This document shows, one piece after another, positions 38,640-46,436 of a stretch of DNA of 64,000 nucleotides. Position 1 is the stretch's first letter. Each line of letters opens with the position of its first letter. The notes beneath the pieces are model-generated. The model was not told where the DNA came from, made no database searches, and was given only the letters and a program-made list of their open reading frames with translations. The stretch spans positions 26,230 through 90,229 of the forward strand of contig DASVQC010000046.1 in the NCBI GenBank assembly GCA_036389335.1, written 5' to 3'. This stretch comes from JAIVGV01 sp036389335 (GTDB lineage Bacteria; Acidobacteriota; Blastocatellia; Pyrinomonadales; Pyrinomonadaceae). The position numbers and the translations under genes were made by a program.

Positions 38640-38814
38640 GTGACAAGTGACAGGTGACAGGCGACAGGTCAAAGCCGGAAGCTGTTAGCTGTTAGCTGTT
38701 AGCTAAGAGCCCTGTCTTACCCGTCACTTGTTACTTGTCACCCGTCACCTCTTACTTATCACTTGTCACCTGTCACCCGTTTTACCTGTCACCTGTCACC
38801 TGTCACCTGTCACG
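38640..38814. repeat. Composite heptad element with GTGACAG and TTAGCTG units (ADOP-9/10 junction)
   Basis: The longest of the series. GTGACAA/GTGACAG units (38640-38669) are followed by three TTAGCTG units (38681-38705), then a long run of TGTCACC-type units (about 38714-38814) with variants TTACTTG, CTTACTT and TTTACC. The right arm is more than three times as long as the left, so pairing can shift register. The TTAGCTG unit also forms the element at 60037-60122. Confidence 0.87.
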
Positions 38815-41271
38815 TCATTCGTATCTCAAAGCCACCATCGGATCGACCCTCATCGCGCGCCTCGCCGGGATGAGGCAGGCGGCGAGCGCGACCGCCGAGA
38901 GCAACAGCGCCACCGCCGAATAGATCGCCGGGTCTGACGCGCTAACTTCGTAGAGGAGGCCCGACAGGGCGCGCGTCAGCGCGAAGGAGGCGGCGAGCCC
39001 CGCCGTGATGCCGACGAGCGTGAGCCCCATGCCGTAGCGGACGATCATGCCGAGCACGTCGCGGCGGCTCGCGCCGAGCGCGACGCGGATGCCGATCTCT
39101 CTCGTGCGCTGCGTCACCATCTGGGAGATGACGCCGTAGATGCCGACCGAGGCGAGCGCGAGCGCGACGAGGGCGAAGACGCCGGTCAGCAGAGAGATCG
39201 AACGCTGCCGCGCCAGAGACTCGCCCATCAGCTCCCTCATCGTGTGCACGTTGCCGGAGTAGAGCTGCGCGTCCAGACCCGCCACCGCGCCGCGCACCGC
39301 GCCGACGACGCCCGCCGGATCGGCCTCCGCCCGGACGGCCACGCTCATGAAGCCGAAGGGCGATTGCTGGTAGGAGACGTAAGCCTCGGGCTTCGGCCGC
39401 GCGTCGAGCGTGCGCTGGCGCACGTCGCCGACGACGCCGACGACCGTGAGGGGCGGCGCGTCGTCCGAGCCCAACCTGATCCGCCTGCCGAGCGGGTCTG
39501 CGCCGTCGAAGTAGCGCCCGACCGCCGACTCGTTGACGACGACGACGCCCGGCGCGCCCGCGCGGTCGCCGGCGGTGATGTCGCGCCCCGCGAGCAGCGG
39601 GATGCGCATGGCGCGGAAATAGTCGGGCGTGACGACCTGATAGTTGATCGAGTTCTGCTCGCCCGGAGACGCTTCGGGCCGCCCTTCGACGCGCACGGGG
39701 AAGAGGATGTCGTCGCCGGGGAACGGGAGGCTCAGCGCCGCCCCCGCGTCCTTGACGCCGGGCACGGCCCTCACCCGTTCGAGCAGTTGCCCGAAGAAGC
39801 GGCTCTTCTGTTCCGGCGTGGAGTATTTCGTCGCGGGCAGCGAGACGTTGAGCGCGACGAGGCGGTCGGGGTCGAAGCCGGGCTTGACCTGCTGGAGCAG
39901 GAAGAAGCTCTTGAGCAGGAGCCCCGCGCCGACCAGGAGGACGAGCGAGACGGCGACTTCGAGGACGATGAGCGCGCGGGTCGAACGCCCCTGCACGCCG
40001 GTCGCCTTCCCCGCGCCCTCCTTGAGCGTCTCCGTCAGATCGACGCGCGAGACTTGCAGCGCCGGGATGAGCCCGAAGGCGAGCCCCGTCGTGGTCGAGA
40101 CGACGAAGGCGAACAGCAGCACGTTCGTGTCGATGGTCAGGTCGTTGAGGCGCGGCAGGTTATTCGGCATCAGGTTGACCAGCCCCTGCACGCCCCACAC
40201 GGCGAACAGCAGGCCGACCGCGCCCGCCGCCAGCGAGAGCAGTACGCTCTCGGTCAAGAGCTGTCTGACGAGGCGCGCGCGGGCCGCGCCGAGCGCCGCC
40301 CGCACCGCGAGTTCTTTGCGCCTCGCCGTCGCGCGCGCGAGGAAGAGGTTGGCGACGTTGGCGCACGCGATCAAAAGTACGAGCCCGACCGCCGAGAGCA
40401 ACATCAGGAGCGACGGGCGCACGTCGCCCGTGAGGAAGCGTTGCAGCGGGACGAGCCGGACGCCCGCGCCCGCGTTGCTGTCGGGGTATTGCGCGGCGAG
40501 GCGCGCGGCGATGGTCTCCATCTCCGACTGGGCCTCGGCCAGCGACACGCCCGGCTTCATCCTCCCGACGACGCGCATGAAACTCGTCTTCCGGCTCGCG
40601 GAGAGATCGCGATTCGTCTGCGCGCCGAGTTGCGGGATGTCGTTTTTGACGGCGGGGACGAACAGCTCCGCCAGCTCGCCCGCCGACGACAGCGGCGCGA
40701 GGTTCTGCCAGCGGAAGTCACGCGGCATGACGCCGACGATCTCGTAGTCGCTCCCGTTGAGCGTCAGCGTTCGACCGACGACGCGCGCGTCGCCGCCGAA
40801 CCGGCTCTGCCAGAGGCTGTGGCTGAGCACGACCGTGCGCCAGTCCGCAGCCGACGCGCCCGCGCCCTCGAACGCGCGCCCGACGTCGGGGCTCGCGCCG
40901 AGCAGGCGGAAGAAGTTGGTCGAGACGCTCGCGCCGCGCGCGCGCCACGGCTCGCCCCCGTTCGTGACGTTGAAATCGACGCCGCTCGTCGCCGCCAGCT
41001 CGGAGAACGACGAAGCCTGCGCGCGCCAGTCGAGGAAGTTCGCGGGCGAGACGGTCGTCTGCCTGCCCTGCGGGGTCACCTCCCACGCGAGCACGAGCCG
41101 GTCGGGCGCGGCGTAGGGCAGCGCGCGCAGCAGCACGGAGTTGACCGCGCTGAAGATCGCCGTGTTCGCGCCGATGCCGAGCGCGAGCGTCAGGATCGCG
41201 ACCCCCGCGAAGCCGCGATGCTTCCACAGCATTCGCGCCCCGTACCGAGCGTCTTGAATCAGCGTGCCCAT
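38815..41271 (-). CDS. ADOP-family double-FtsX ABC permease (ADOP-10)
   Basis: 818 residues from ATG 41271; another ATG three bases upstream nearly touches the GAGGTGA. Coupling motifs are KELAVRAALGAARARLVRQ and TREIGIRVALGA. 'NLFLARA' replaces 'NLLLARA', and the last motif is followed by VLGMIVRYGMGL. The second periplasmic domain has GQLLERVRAVPGVKDAGAAL, with 'KDAG' where others usually have 'ESVG' or similar. The C-terminus is DPMVALRYE. Confidence 0.94.
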   Translation of the reverse strand: MGTLIQDARYGARMLWKHRGFAGVAILTLALGIGANTAIFSAVNSVLLRALPYAAPDRLVLAWEVTPQGRQTTVSPANFLDWRAQASSFSELAATSGVDFNVTNGGEPWRARGASVSTNFFRLLGASPDVGRAFEGAGASAADWRTVVLSHSLWQSRFGGDARVVGRTLTLNGSDYEIVGVMPRDFRWQNLAPLSSAGELAELFVPAVKNDIPQLGAQTNRDLSASRKTSFMRVVGRMKPGVSLAEAQSEMETIAARLAAQYPDSNAGAGVRLVPLQRFLTGDVRPSLLMLLSAVGLVLLIACANVANLFLARATARRKELAVRAALGAARARLVRQLLTESVLLSLAAGAVGLLFAVWGVQGLVNLMPNNLPRLNDLTIDTNVLLFAFVVSTTTGLAFGLIPALQVSRVDLTETLKEGAGKATGVQGRSTRALIVLEVAVSLVLLVGAGLLLKSFFLLQQVKPGFDPDRLVALNVSLPATKYSTPEQKSRFFGQLLERVRAVPGVKDAGAALSLPFPGDDILFPVRVEGRPEASPGEQNSINYQVVTPDYFRAMRIPLLAGRDITAGDRAGAPGVVVVNESAVGRYFDGADPLGRRIRLGSDDAPPLTVVGVVGDVRQRTLDARPKPEAYVSYQQSPFGFMSVAVRAEADPAGVVGAVRGAVAGLDAQLYSGNVHTMRELMGESLARQRSISLLTGVFALVALALASVGIYGVISQMVTQRTREIGIRVALGASRRDVLGMIVRYGMGLTLVGITAGLAASFALTRALSGLLYEVSASDPAIYSAVALLLSAVALAACLIPARRAMRVDPMVALRYE

Positions 41272-41286
41272 CATTCACCTCGGGGT

Positions 41287-41362
41287 AGAGGTCAGAGGCT
41301 AGAGGTCAGAGGTTAGTTAAAAATGTTTCTGACTGACCTCTAATCTCTGACCTCTGACCTCT
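41287..41362. repeat. Heptad palindrome, GAGGTCA type (ADOP-10/11 junction)
   Basis: 31 bp arms at 41287-41317 and 41332-41362, about five mismatches, 14-base loop TAAAAATGTTTCTG. The right arm includes one unusual unit, complement of GAGATTA. Confidence 0.87.
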
Positions 41363-41367
41363 CTTCC

Positions 41368-43794
41368 TCATTCGTATCTGAGCGCCGTCATCGGATCGAC
41401 CCGCGTGGCGCGGCGCGCGGGGACGAGGCAGGCGACGAGGGCGACGAGCGTGAGCAGGAGCGCGACGCCCGCGAACGTCAGCGGGTCGGTCGCGCTCACG
41501 CCGAAGAGCAGGCCGGAGACGACGCGCGAGAGCGCGAGCCCCCCGACGAGCCCCAGGCAGACGCCGACGAGCGTCATGCCCATCCCCTGCCGCATGATCA
41601 TCCGCATCACGTCGCGGGTCTGCGCGCCGAGCGCCATGCGGATGCCGATCTCCTGCTGCCGCTGCGCCACCGTGTAGGCCATCACGCCGTAGATGCCGAC
41701 CGCCGCGAGCAGCAGCGCGAGGCACGAGAAGACCGTCAGCAGCAGCGTGCCGAAGCGCGCCCGCGAAGTCGACTCGCCGATCCAGCTCTCCATCGTCCGC
41801 ACGTCGGCGACGGGCTGCGCGGGATCGATGGACTGGACGACGCGCCGCGCCGGCTCGGCCAGCGACGCCGGATCGACCGCCGTGCGGATGACGAAGGTCA
41901 TCTCGGAGTAGGTGAGCTGCGGGTGCGTCCAATAGACCATCGGGTAGGTCTCTCCGTCGAGCTTGTCGTACCTCACGTCGCCGACGACGCCGACGATCTC
42001 GTTCATCGGCGGGTTGTCCATCATCTCGACGGAGATGCGCTTGCCGACGGGGTTCTCGCCGGGGAAGTATTTGCGCGCGAGCGCCTCGGTGATGACGATG
42101 GTGTGGCGATCCTCGGCCCCCTCCTGCGCCGTGAAGGTGCGCCCCTGTTTGACGGGGATGCCGAGCGCCGCGAAGTAGTTCTCGTCCACGACGCGCACGT
42201 CGGTCGTGTGCTCGCTGCCGTGCTGGGGCGCGGGCTCGCCGTCGATGAAGAAGGCGGTGCGCGCGCCGAGCCCCGTGTAGAACGGCAGGTAGTTGGCGAC
42301 CGAGACGGAGCGCACGCCCGGCAGGGCCGCGATCTGCGCGGTCGCCTGCCGGTAGAAGTTGACGACCTGCGGGTCTTCCTTGTACTTCCTCGCGGGCAGC
42401 TTCACGCGCATCGTCAGGAGGTTCGACGGGTCGAAGCCGGGATCGACCGAGACGAGCCGCCTGAAGCTCCGGATGAGCAGCCCCGCGCCGACCAGAAGGA
42501 CGAGCGCGAGCGCGACCTGCGCGACGACGAACGCCGAGCGCGCGCGCCGCGAGCGGCTGCTCGTGTTGCCGCGCCCCGCCTCCTTGAGCGCGTCGCCCGC
42601 GTCGGTGCGCGACGCTTCGAGCGCGGGCAGCAGCCCGAAGACGACGCCGGTCAGAACCGAGACGGCGAGCGTGAAGCCGAGCACGGGCAGGCTCACGCCG
42701 ACGTGCGCCGCGCCGATCAGGTTCGGCGGGCTGAGGGCGACGAGCACGTCCACGCCCCACGCCGCGAGCACGACGCCGAGCACGCCGCCCGCCACCGCCA
42801 GCAGCAGGCTCTCCGTCAACAACTGGCGCACGATCCTGCCGCTGCCCGCGCCGAGCGCCGCGCGGATCGTGATCTCTTTCGAGCGCGCGGCGGCGCGCGC
42901 GAGCATCAGGTTCGCCACGTTGGCGCACGCGATCAGGAGCACGAAGGCGACCGCGCCGAGCAGGATGAGGAGCGGCTTCCTGATCTCGCCCGCGAGCTGG
43001 TCGCGCACGGGGACGAGCGTCACGCCCATGTTCGTGTTGTACTCGGGCCGCACCTCCCCGATGTGGGCCATGATGGTGTTCATCTCGGCCTGCGCCTGCG
43101 GCATCGTGACGCCGGGCTTGAGCCGCCCGACGGCGGAGAGGTAGCGCCCCGGCCTCGCGGTCAGCTTGGTGGGCAGCCACATCTCAGCCGGCTTGCCGCT
43201 CTGCGAGTTCTCCTTGACGAACCACTTGAAGTCGGCGGGCATGACGCCGATGACCGTCACCGGCGCGCCTTCGAGCGCGACGGTCTTGCCCACCACGTCG
43301 GTCGCGCCGCCGAACTGCCTCTGCCAGAACCCGTAGCTGATGACGATCAGGTTGCCGCCGCCCGGCGCGCCGTCCTCGTCCGTGAACGTGCGCCCGAGCA
43401 TCGCGTCCGCGCCGAGCACCGCGAAGAGGTTGGTCGTCGCCACCTGCGCGGGCACGGCTACGGGATCGCCCGCGCCCGTCAGGTTGAACTGCCGGTCGTT
43501 GAAGGCGGCCATCCCCTCGAAGGATTTCGCCTGCGACTGCCAGTCGAGGAAGTTGGTCGGCGAGATGACGTTGCGCGGGTGGCTCATGTTGCGGTTGTCC
43601 TCCCACATGGTGACGAGCCGATCCGCGTCCCTGTAAGGCAGGCGTTGGAGGAGCACCGCGTTGACGACCGAGAAGATCGCCGTGTTCGCCCCGATCCCGA
43701 GCGCGAGCGCCACGAGCGCCACGAGCAGGAAACCCGGACTCTTCAGAAAGCCCCGCGCCGCGTAGCGCAGGTCTTGCCAGATCGTTCCTAACAT
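41368..43794 (-). CDS. ADOP-family double-FtsX ABC permease (ADOP-11)
   Basis: 808 residues from ATG 43794 (MLGTIWQDLRYAARGFLKSP), which has AGAGGTGA 5 bases upstream; an in-frame TTG at 43809 lies upstream of that site and is unlikely to be used. Coupling motifs are KEITIRAALGAGSGRIVRQ and QQEIGIRMALGA, with Gln-Gln in place of Thr-His. 'NLMLARA' is shared with ADOP-14. The C-terminus is DPMTALRYE. Confidence 0.93.
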   Translation of the reverse strand: MLGTIWQDLRYAARGFLKSPGFLLVALVALALGIGANTAIFSVVNAVLLQRLPYRDADRLVTMWEDNRNMSHPRNVISPTNFLDWQSQAKSFEGMAAFNDRQFNLTGAGDPVAVPAQVATTNLFAVLGADAMLGRTFTDEDGAPGGGNLIVISYGFWQRQFGGATDVVGKTVALEGAPVTVIGVMPADFKWFVKENSQSGKPAEMWLPTKLTARPGRYLSAVGRLKPGVTMPQAQAEMNTIMAHIGEVRPEYNTNMGVTLVPVRDQLAGEIRKPLLILLGAVAFVLLIACANVANLMLARAAARSKEITIRAALGAGSGRIVRQLLTESLLLAVAGGVLGVVLAAWGVDVLVALSPPNLIGAAHVGVSLPVLGFTLAVSVLTGVVFGLLPALEASRTDAGDALKEAGRGNTSSRSRRARSAFVVAQVALALVLLVGAGLLIRSFRRLVSVDPGFDPSNLLTMRVKLPARKYKEDPQVVNFYRQATAQIAALPGVRSVSVANYLPFYTGLGARTAFFIDGEPAPQHGSEHTTDVRVVDENYFAALGIPVKQGRTFTAQEGAEDRHTIVITEALARKYFPGENPVGKRISVEMMDNPPMNEIVGVVGDVRYDKLDGETYPMVYWTHPQLTYSEMTFVIRTAVDPASLAEPARRVVQSIDPAQPVADVRTMESWIGESTSRARFGTLLLTVFSCLALLLAAVGIYGVMAYTVAQRQQEIGIRMALGAQTRDVMRMIMRQGMGMTLVGVCLGLVGGLALSRVVSGLLFGVSATDPLTFAGVALLLTLVALVACLVPARRATRVDPMTALRYE

Positions 43795-43811
43795 CGAATC
43801 ACCTCTCAAGT

Positions 43812-43887
43812 AGAGGCTAGAGGTCAGAGGTCAGAGGCTAGTAAAAGATTGTCCCGACTGGCCTCTGACCTCTGACCTCTGACCTCT
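43812..43887. repeat. Heptad palindrome, GAGGTCA type (ADOP-11/12 junction)
   Basis: 31 bp arms at 43812-43842 and 43857-43887 with about three mismatches. The 14-base loop AAAAGATTGTCCCG is nearly identical to that of the ADOP-3/4 element (AAAAGATTTTCCCG), so these two spacers are close relatives although more than 20 kb apart. Confidence 0.9.
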
Positions 43888-43892
43888 GTTCA

Positions 43893-46337
43893 TCATTCGT
43901 ATCTCAAAGCGATCATCGGATCGACTCGCGTCGCGCGGCGCGCGGGGACGTAGCAGGCGAGGAGCGCGACCGAGGTCAGGAGCAGGGAGACGGCGGCGAA
44001 GGTCGGCGCGTCCGTCGGCGTGACGCCGTAGAGCATCCCCGCGAGCACGCGCGTCAGGGCGAGCGAGCCCGCGAGCCCGACGCCGACGCCGACCAGAATT
44101 AAACGCAGGCCCTGCCACAGCACGAGCCGCAGCACGTCGGCGGCGCGCGCGCCCAGGGCCATGCGGACTCCGATCTCGTGAGTCCGCATCGCCACCGTGT
44201 AGGCGGTGACGCCGAAGATGCCTATCGACGCGAGCAGCAGCGCGACGCCCGCGAACAGTCCCGTCAGCAGCGCGTTGAAGCGGCGGCGCGCGACCGACCC
44301 GGCGACGAGATCGGTCATCCGCCTGACGGCGGGCACGTACTGATCCTTGTCCACCTGCCTGATCGCCTCGCGCACGCCGGCGGTCGCGCCCGCCGCCCCA
44401 TCGGCCTCGCGCACGACCAGACTCATCGAGGCTTCGGGGGCCTGCGCGTACGGCACGTAGAACTCCGCGCCCGCCTCGACGTCGAGCCCCTCGTGGCGCA
44501 CGTCCGCCGCGACGCCGACGATCTCGCGCGGCGGCTGCCGCGAGTCGTCGACCGGCCCGCGCTCGATGGAGATGCGCTTGCCGAGGGGGTCTTCGCCGGG
44601 GAAGTAGCGGCGCGCGAACGTCTCGTTGACGATGACGACCTGCGGCGCGCCCGCGCGGTCGCGCGCGTCGAAGGCGCGACCGCGCACGAGCCGCGTGCGC
44701 ATCACGCGGAAGTAGTCGGGGCTGATGGCGCGGTAGTTGGCCGCCGACTTGTCGCCCGGCGCGGGCTCCGGGCGTCCCTCGATGACGAAGGTGTTGCCCG
44801 TCGTCGTGCCGCCAAGCGGCAGCGGGTAGATGAGCGCCGCCGACTCGACGCCCGGCACGCCCTCCGCGCGCGCGAGGATTTCCGAGAAGGCCGCGAGCCG
44901 CCGCTCGTCGGTCTCGTACTTCTGCTTGGCGAGCGTGACGCCGGTCGCCGTCACGTTCTGCGGATCGAACCCGGGATCGACGTTCGTCAGCTTGGAGAAG
45001 CTCTTCAACAACAGCCCCGCGCCGACCAGGAGCACGAGCGAGAGCGCGACCTCGGCGACGACGAGGGCGGCGCGCAGGCGGCTCCGGCTCGCGCCCGCCG
45101 ACGCGCCGCGCCCGCCCTCCTTGAGCACGTCGTTGAGATCGACGCGCGCCGACTGCAACGCCGGGGCGAGCCCGAAGACGACGCCCGTCAGGACCGAGAT
45201 GGAGAGCGTGAAGGCGACGACGCGCGCGTCGAGCGCCACGTCCTTGAGGCGCGGGATGTCCACCGGGCTCGAAGCCACCAGCAGCTCGACGCCCCACGTC
45301 GCCAAGAGGAGCCCGAGCGCGCCGCCGACGACGGAGAGCAGCAGGCTCTCGGTCAGCAGTTGGCGGACGACGCGCGTGCGGCTCGCGCCGAGCGCCGTGC
45401 GGATGGCCATCTCGCGATGGCGCGTCGCGGCGCGCGCCAGCAGCAGGTGCGCGATGTTGGCGCAGCCGATGAGCAGCACGAGCCCGACCGCGCCGAGCAG
45501 CACCAAGAGCGACCGGCGCAGGCTGCCCCCGACCACCTCTTCCTCCAGCGGGACGAGCCGCCTGCCGAGGCGGAAGCCCTCGTCCGGGTACTGCCCTTCG
45601 ATCCTTTCGGCGATGGCGCGCATCTCGGCCTCGGCCTCGCGCGCGGTCGCGCCGGGCTTGAGGCGCGCGAGGACGGGCATCGAGTAGCTGCTGCGCATCG
45701 TGGCGCGCTCGGCGAGCGCCTGCGCGAGGGGGCGCAGGAAGTCCGTGCGCTCGGCCTGCGCGGGGAAGTTGAAGCCGGGCGGCAAGACGCCGACGACCGT
45801 GGTGCTCACGCCGCCGCCGCCGATCCTGATCTGCTGGCCGACGATCCGCGGGTCGGAGTTGAAGCGGCGCTGCCAGAGCCCGTAGCTGAGCATGATGACG
45901 GGCGGCGCGCCGCTCCGATCCTCCTCGCGCGTGAACGTGCGGCCCACGGCGGCCTTGACGCGCAGCGCCGAGAAGAGTTCGGCGGAGACGTTCGCGCCCG
46001 CCATCGGCTGCGGCCCGCCGTCGCCCTGCAAGAGCACGCCCGACTGGTTGAAGGCGGAGAGGTCTTCGAGCGTGCGCGTCTGCGCGCGCCAGTCTTCGAG
46101 GTCCGGGTAGGAGACGACCGAGTGGCTCTCGTCGGCGTCCCTGTCGCCCCACAGTACGACGAGGCGTTCGGGCTCGGGGTACGGGAGGGGCCGGAGCAGC
46201 ACCGCGTTGACGACCGAGAAGATCGCCGAGTTGGCCCCGATGCCGACCGCGAGGACGAGCACCGAGACGAGCGTGAAGCCCTTGTTCTTCGCCAGCGTGC
46301 GCGCCCCGTAGCGCAGGTCTTGCCAGAGCGTTCTCAT
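43893..46337 (-). CDS. ADOP-family double-FtsX ABC permease (ADOP-12)
   Basis: 814 residues. 'GCANIAHLLLARA' replaces the near-invariant 'ACANVANLLLARA'. The coupling motifs are REMAIRTALGASRTRVVRQ and THEIGVRMALGA, preceded by 'YTVAMR' where most have 'YTVTQR'. The motif after it is VLRLVLWQGLRL. Periplasmic domain 1 has an Arg/Glu-rich stretch, GRRLVPLEEEVVGGSLRRS. AGAGGTG lies 5 bases before ATG 46337. Confidence 0.94.
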   Translation of the reverse strand: MRTLWQDLRYGARTLAKNKGFTLVSVLVLAVGIGANSAIFSVVNAVLLRPLPYPEPERLVVLWGDRDADESHSVVSYPDLEDWRAQTRTLEDLSAFNQSGVLLQGDGGPQPMAGANVSAELFSALRVKAAVGRTFTREEDRSGAPPVIMLSYGLWQRRFNSDPRIVGQQIRIGGGGVSTTVVGVLPPGFNFPAQAERTDFLRPLAQALAERATMRSSYSMPVLARLKPGATAREAEAEMRAIAERIEGQYPDEGFRLGRRLVPLEEEVVGGSLRRSLLVLLGAVGLVLLIGCANIAHLLLARAATRHREMAIRTALGASRTRVVRQLLTESLLLSVVGGALGLLLATWGVELLVASSPVDIPRLKDVALDARVVAFTLSISVLTGVVFGLAPALQSARVDLNDVLKEGGRGASAGASRSRLRAALVVAEVALSLVLLVGAGLLLKSFSKLTNVDPGFDPQNVTATGVTLAKQKYETDERRLAAFSEILARAEGVPGVESAALIYPLPLGGTTTGNTFVIEGRPEPAPGDKSAANYRAISPDYFRVMRTRLVRGRAFDARDRAGAPQVVIVNETFARRYFPGEDPLGKRISIERGPVDDSRQPPREIVGVAADVRHEGLDVEAGAEFYVPYAQAPEASMSLVVREADGAAGATAGVREAIRQVDKDQYVPAVRRMTDLVAGSVARRRFNALLTGLFAGVALLLASIGIFGVTAYTVAMRTHEIGVRMALGARAADVLRLVLWQGLRLILVGVGVGLAGSLALTRVLAGMLYGVTPTDAPTFAAVSLLLTSVALLACYVPARRATRVDPMIALRYE

Positions 46338-46353
46338 CGTGCACCTCTGGTGC

Positions 46354-46431
46354 AGAGGTCAGAGCTTAGAGGTTAGAGGTCAGTAAGACCCCTTTTTTTT
46401 ACTGACCTCTGACCTCTGACCTCTGACCTCT
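46354..46431. repeat. Heptad palindrome, GAGGTCA type (ADOP-12/13 junction)
   Basis: 32 bp arms at 46354-46385 and 46400-46431 with about three mismatches. The loop holds a run of eight T on the plus strand. The right arm is four consecutive exact complements of GAGGTCA. Confidence 0.9.
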
Positions 46432-46436
46432 CTTCC

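Noticed and set aside
46354..46431. Rho-independent terminators at the palindromes
   Set aside because: The runs of T or A lie in the loops, not after the stem, and following genes start within a few bases, so classical termination is not indicated.
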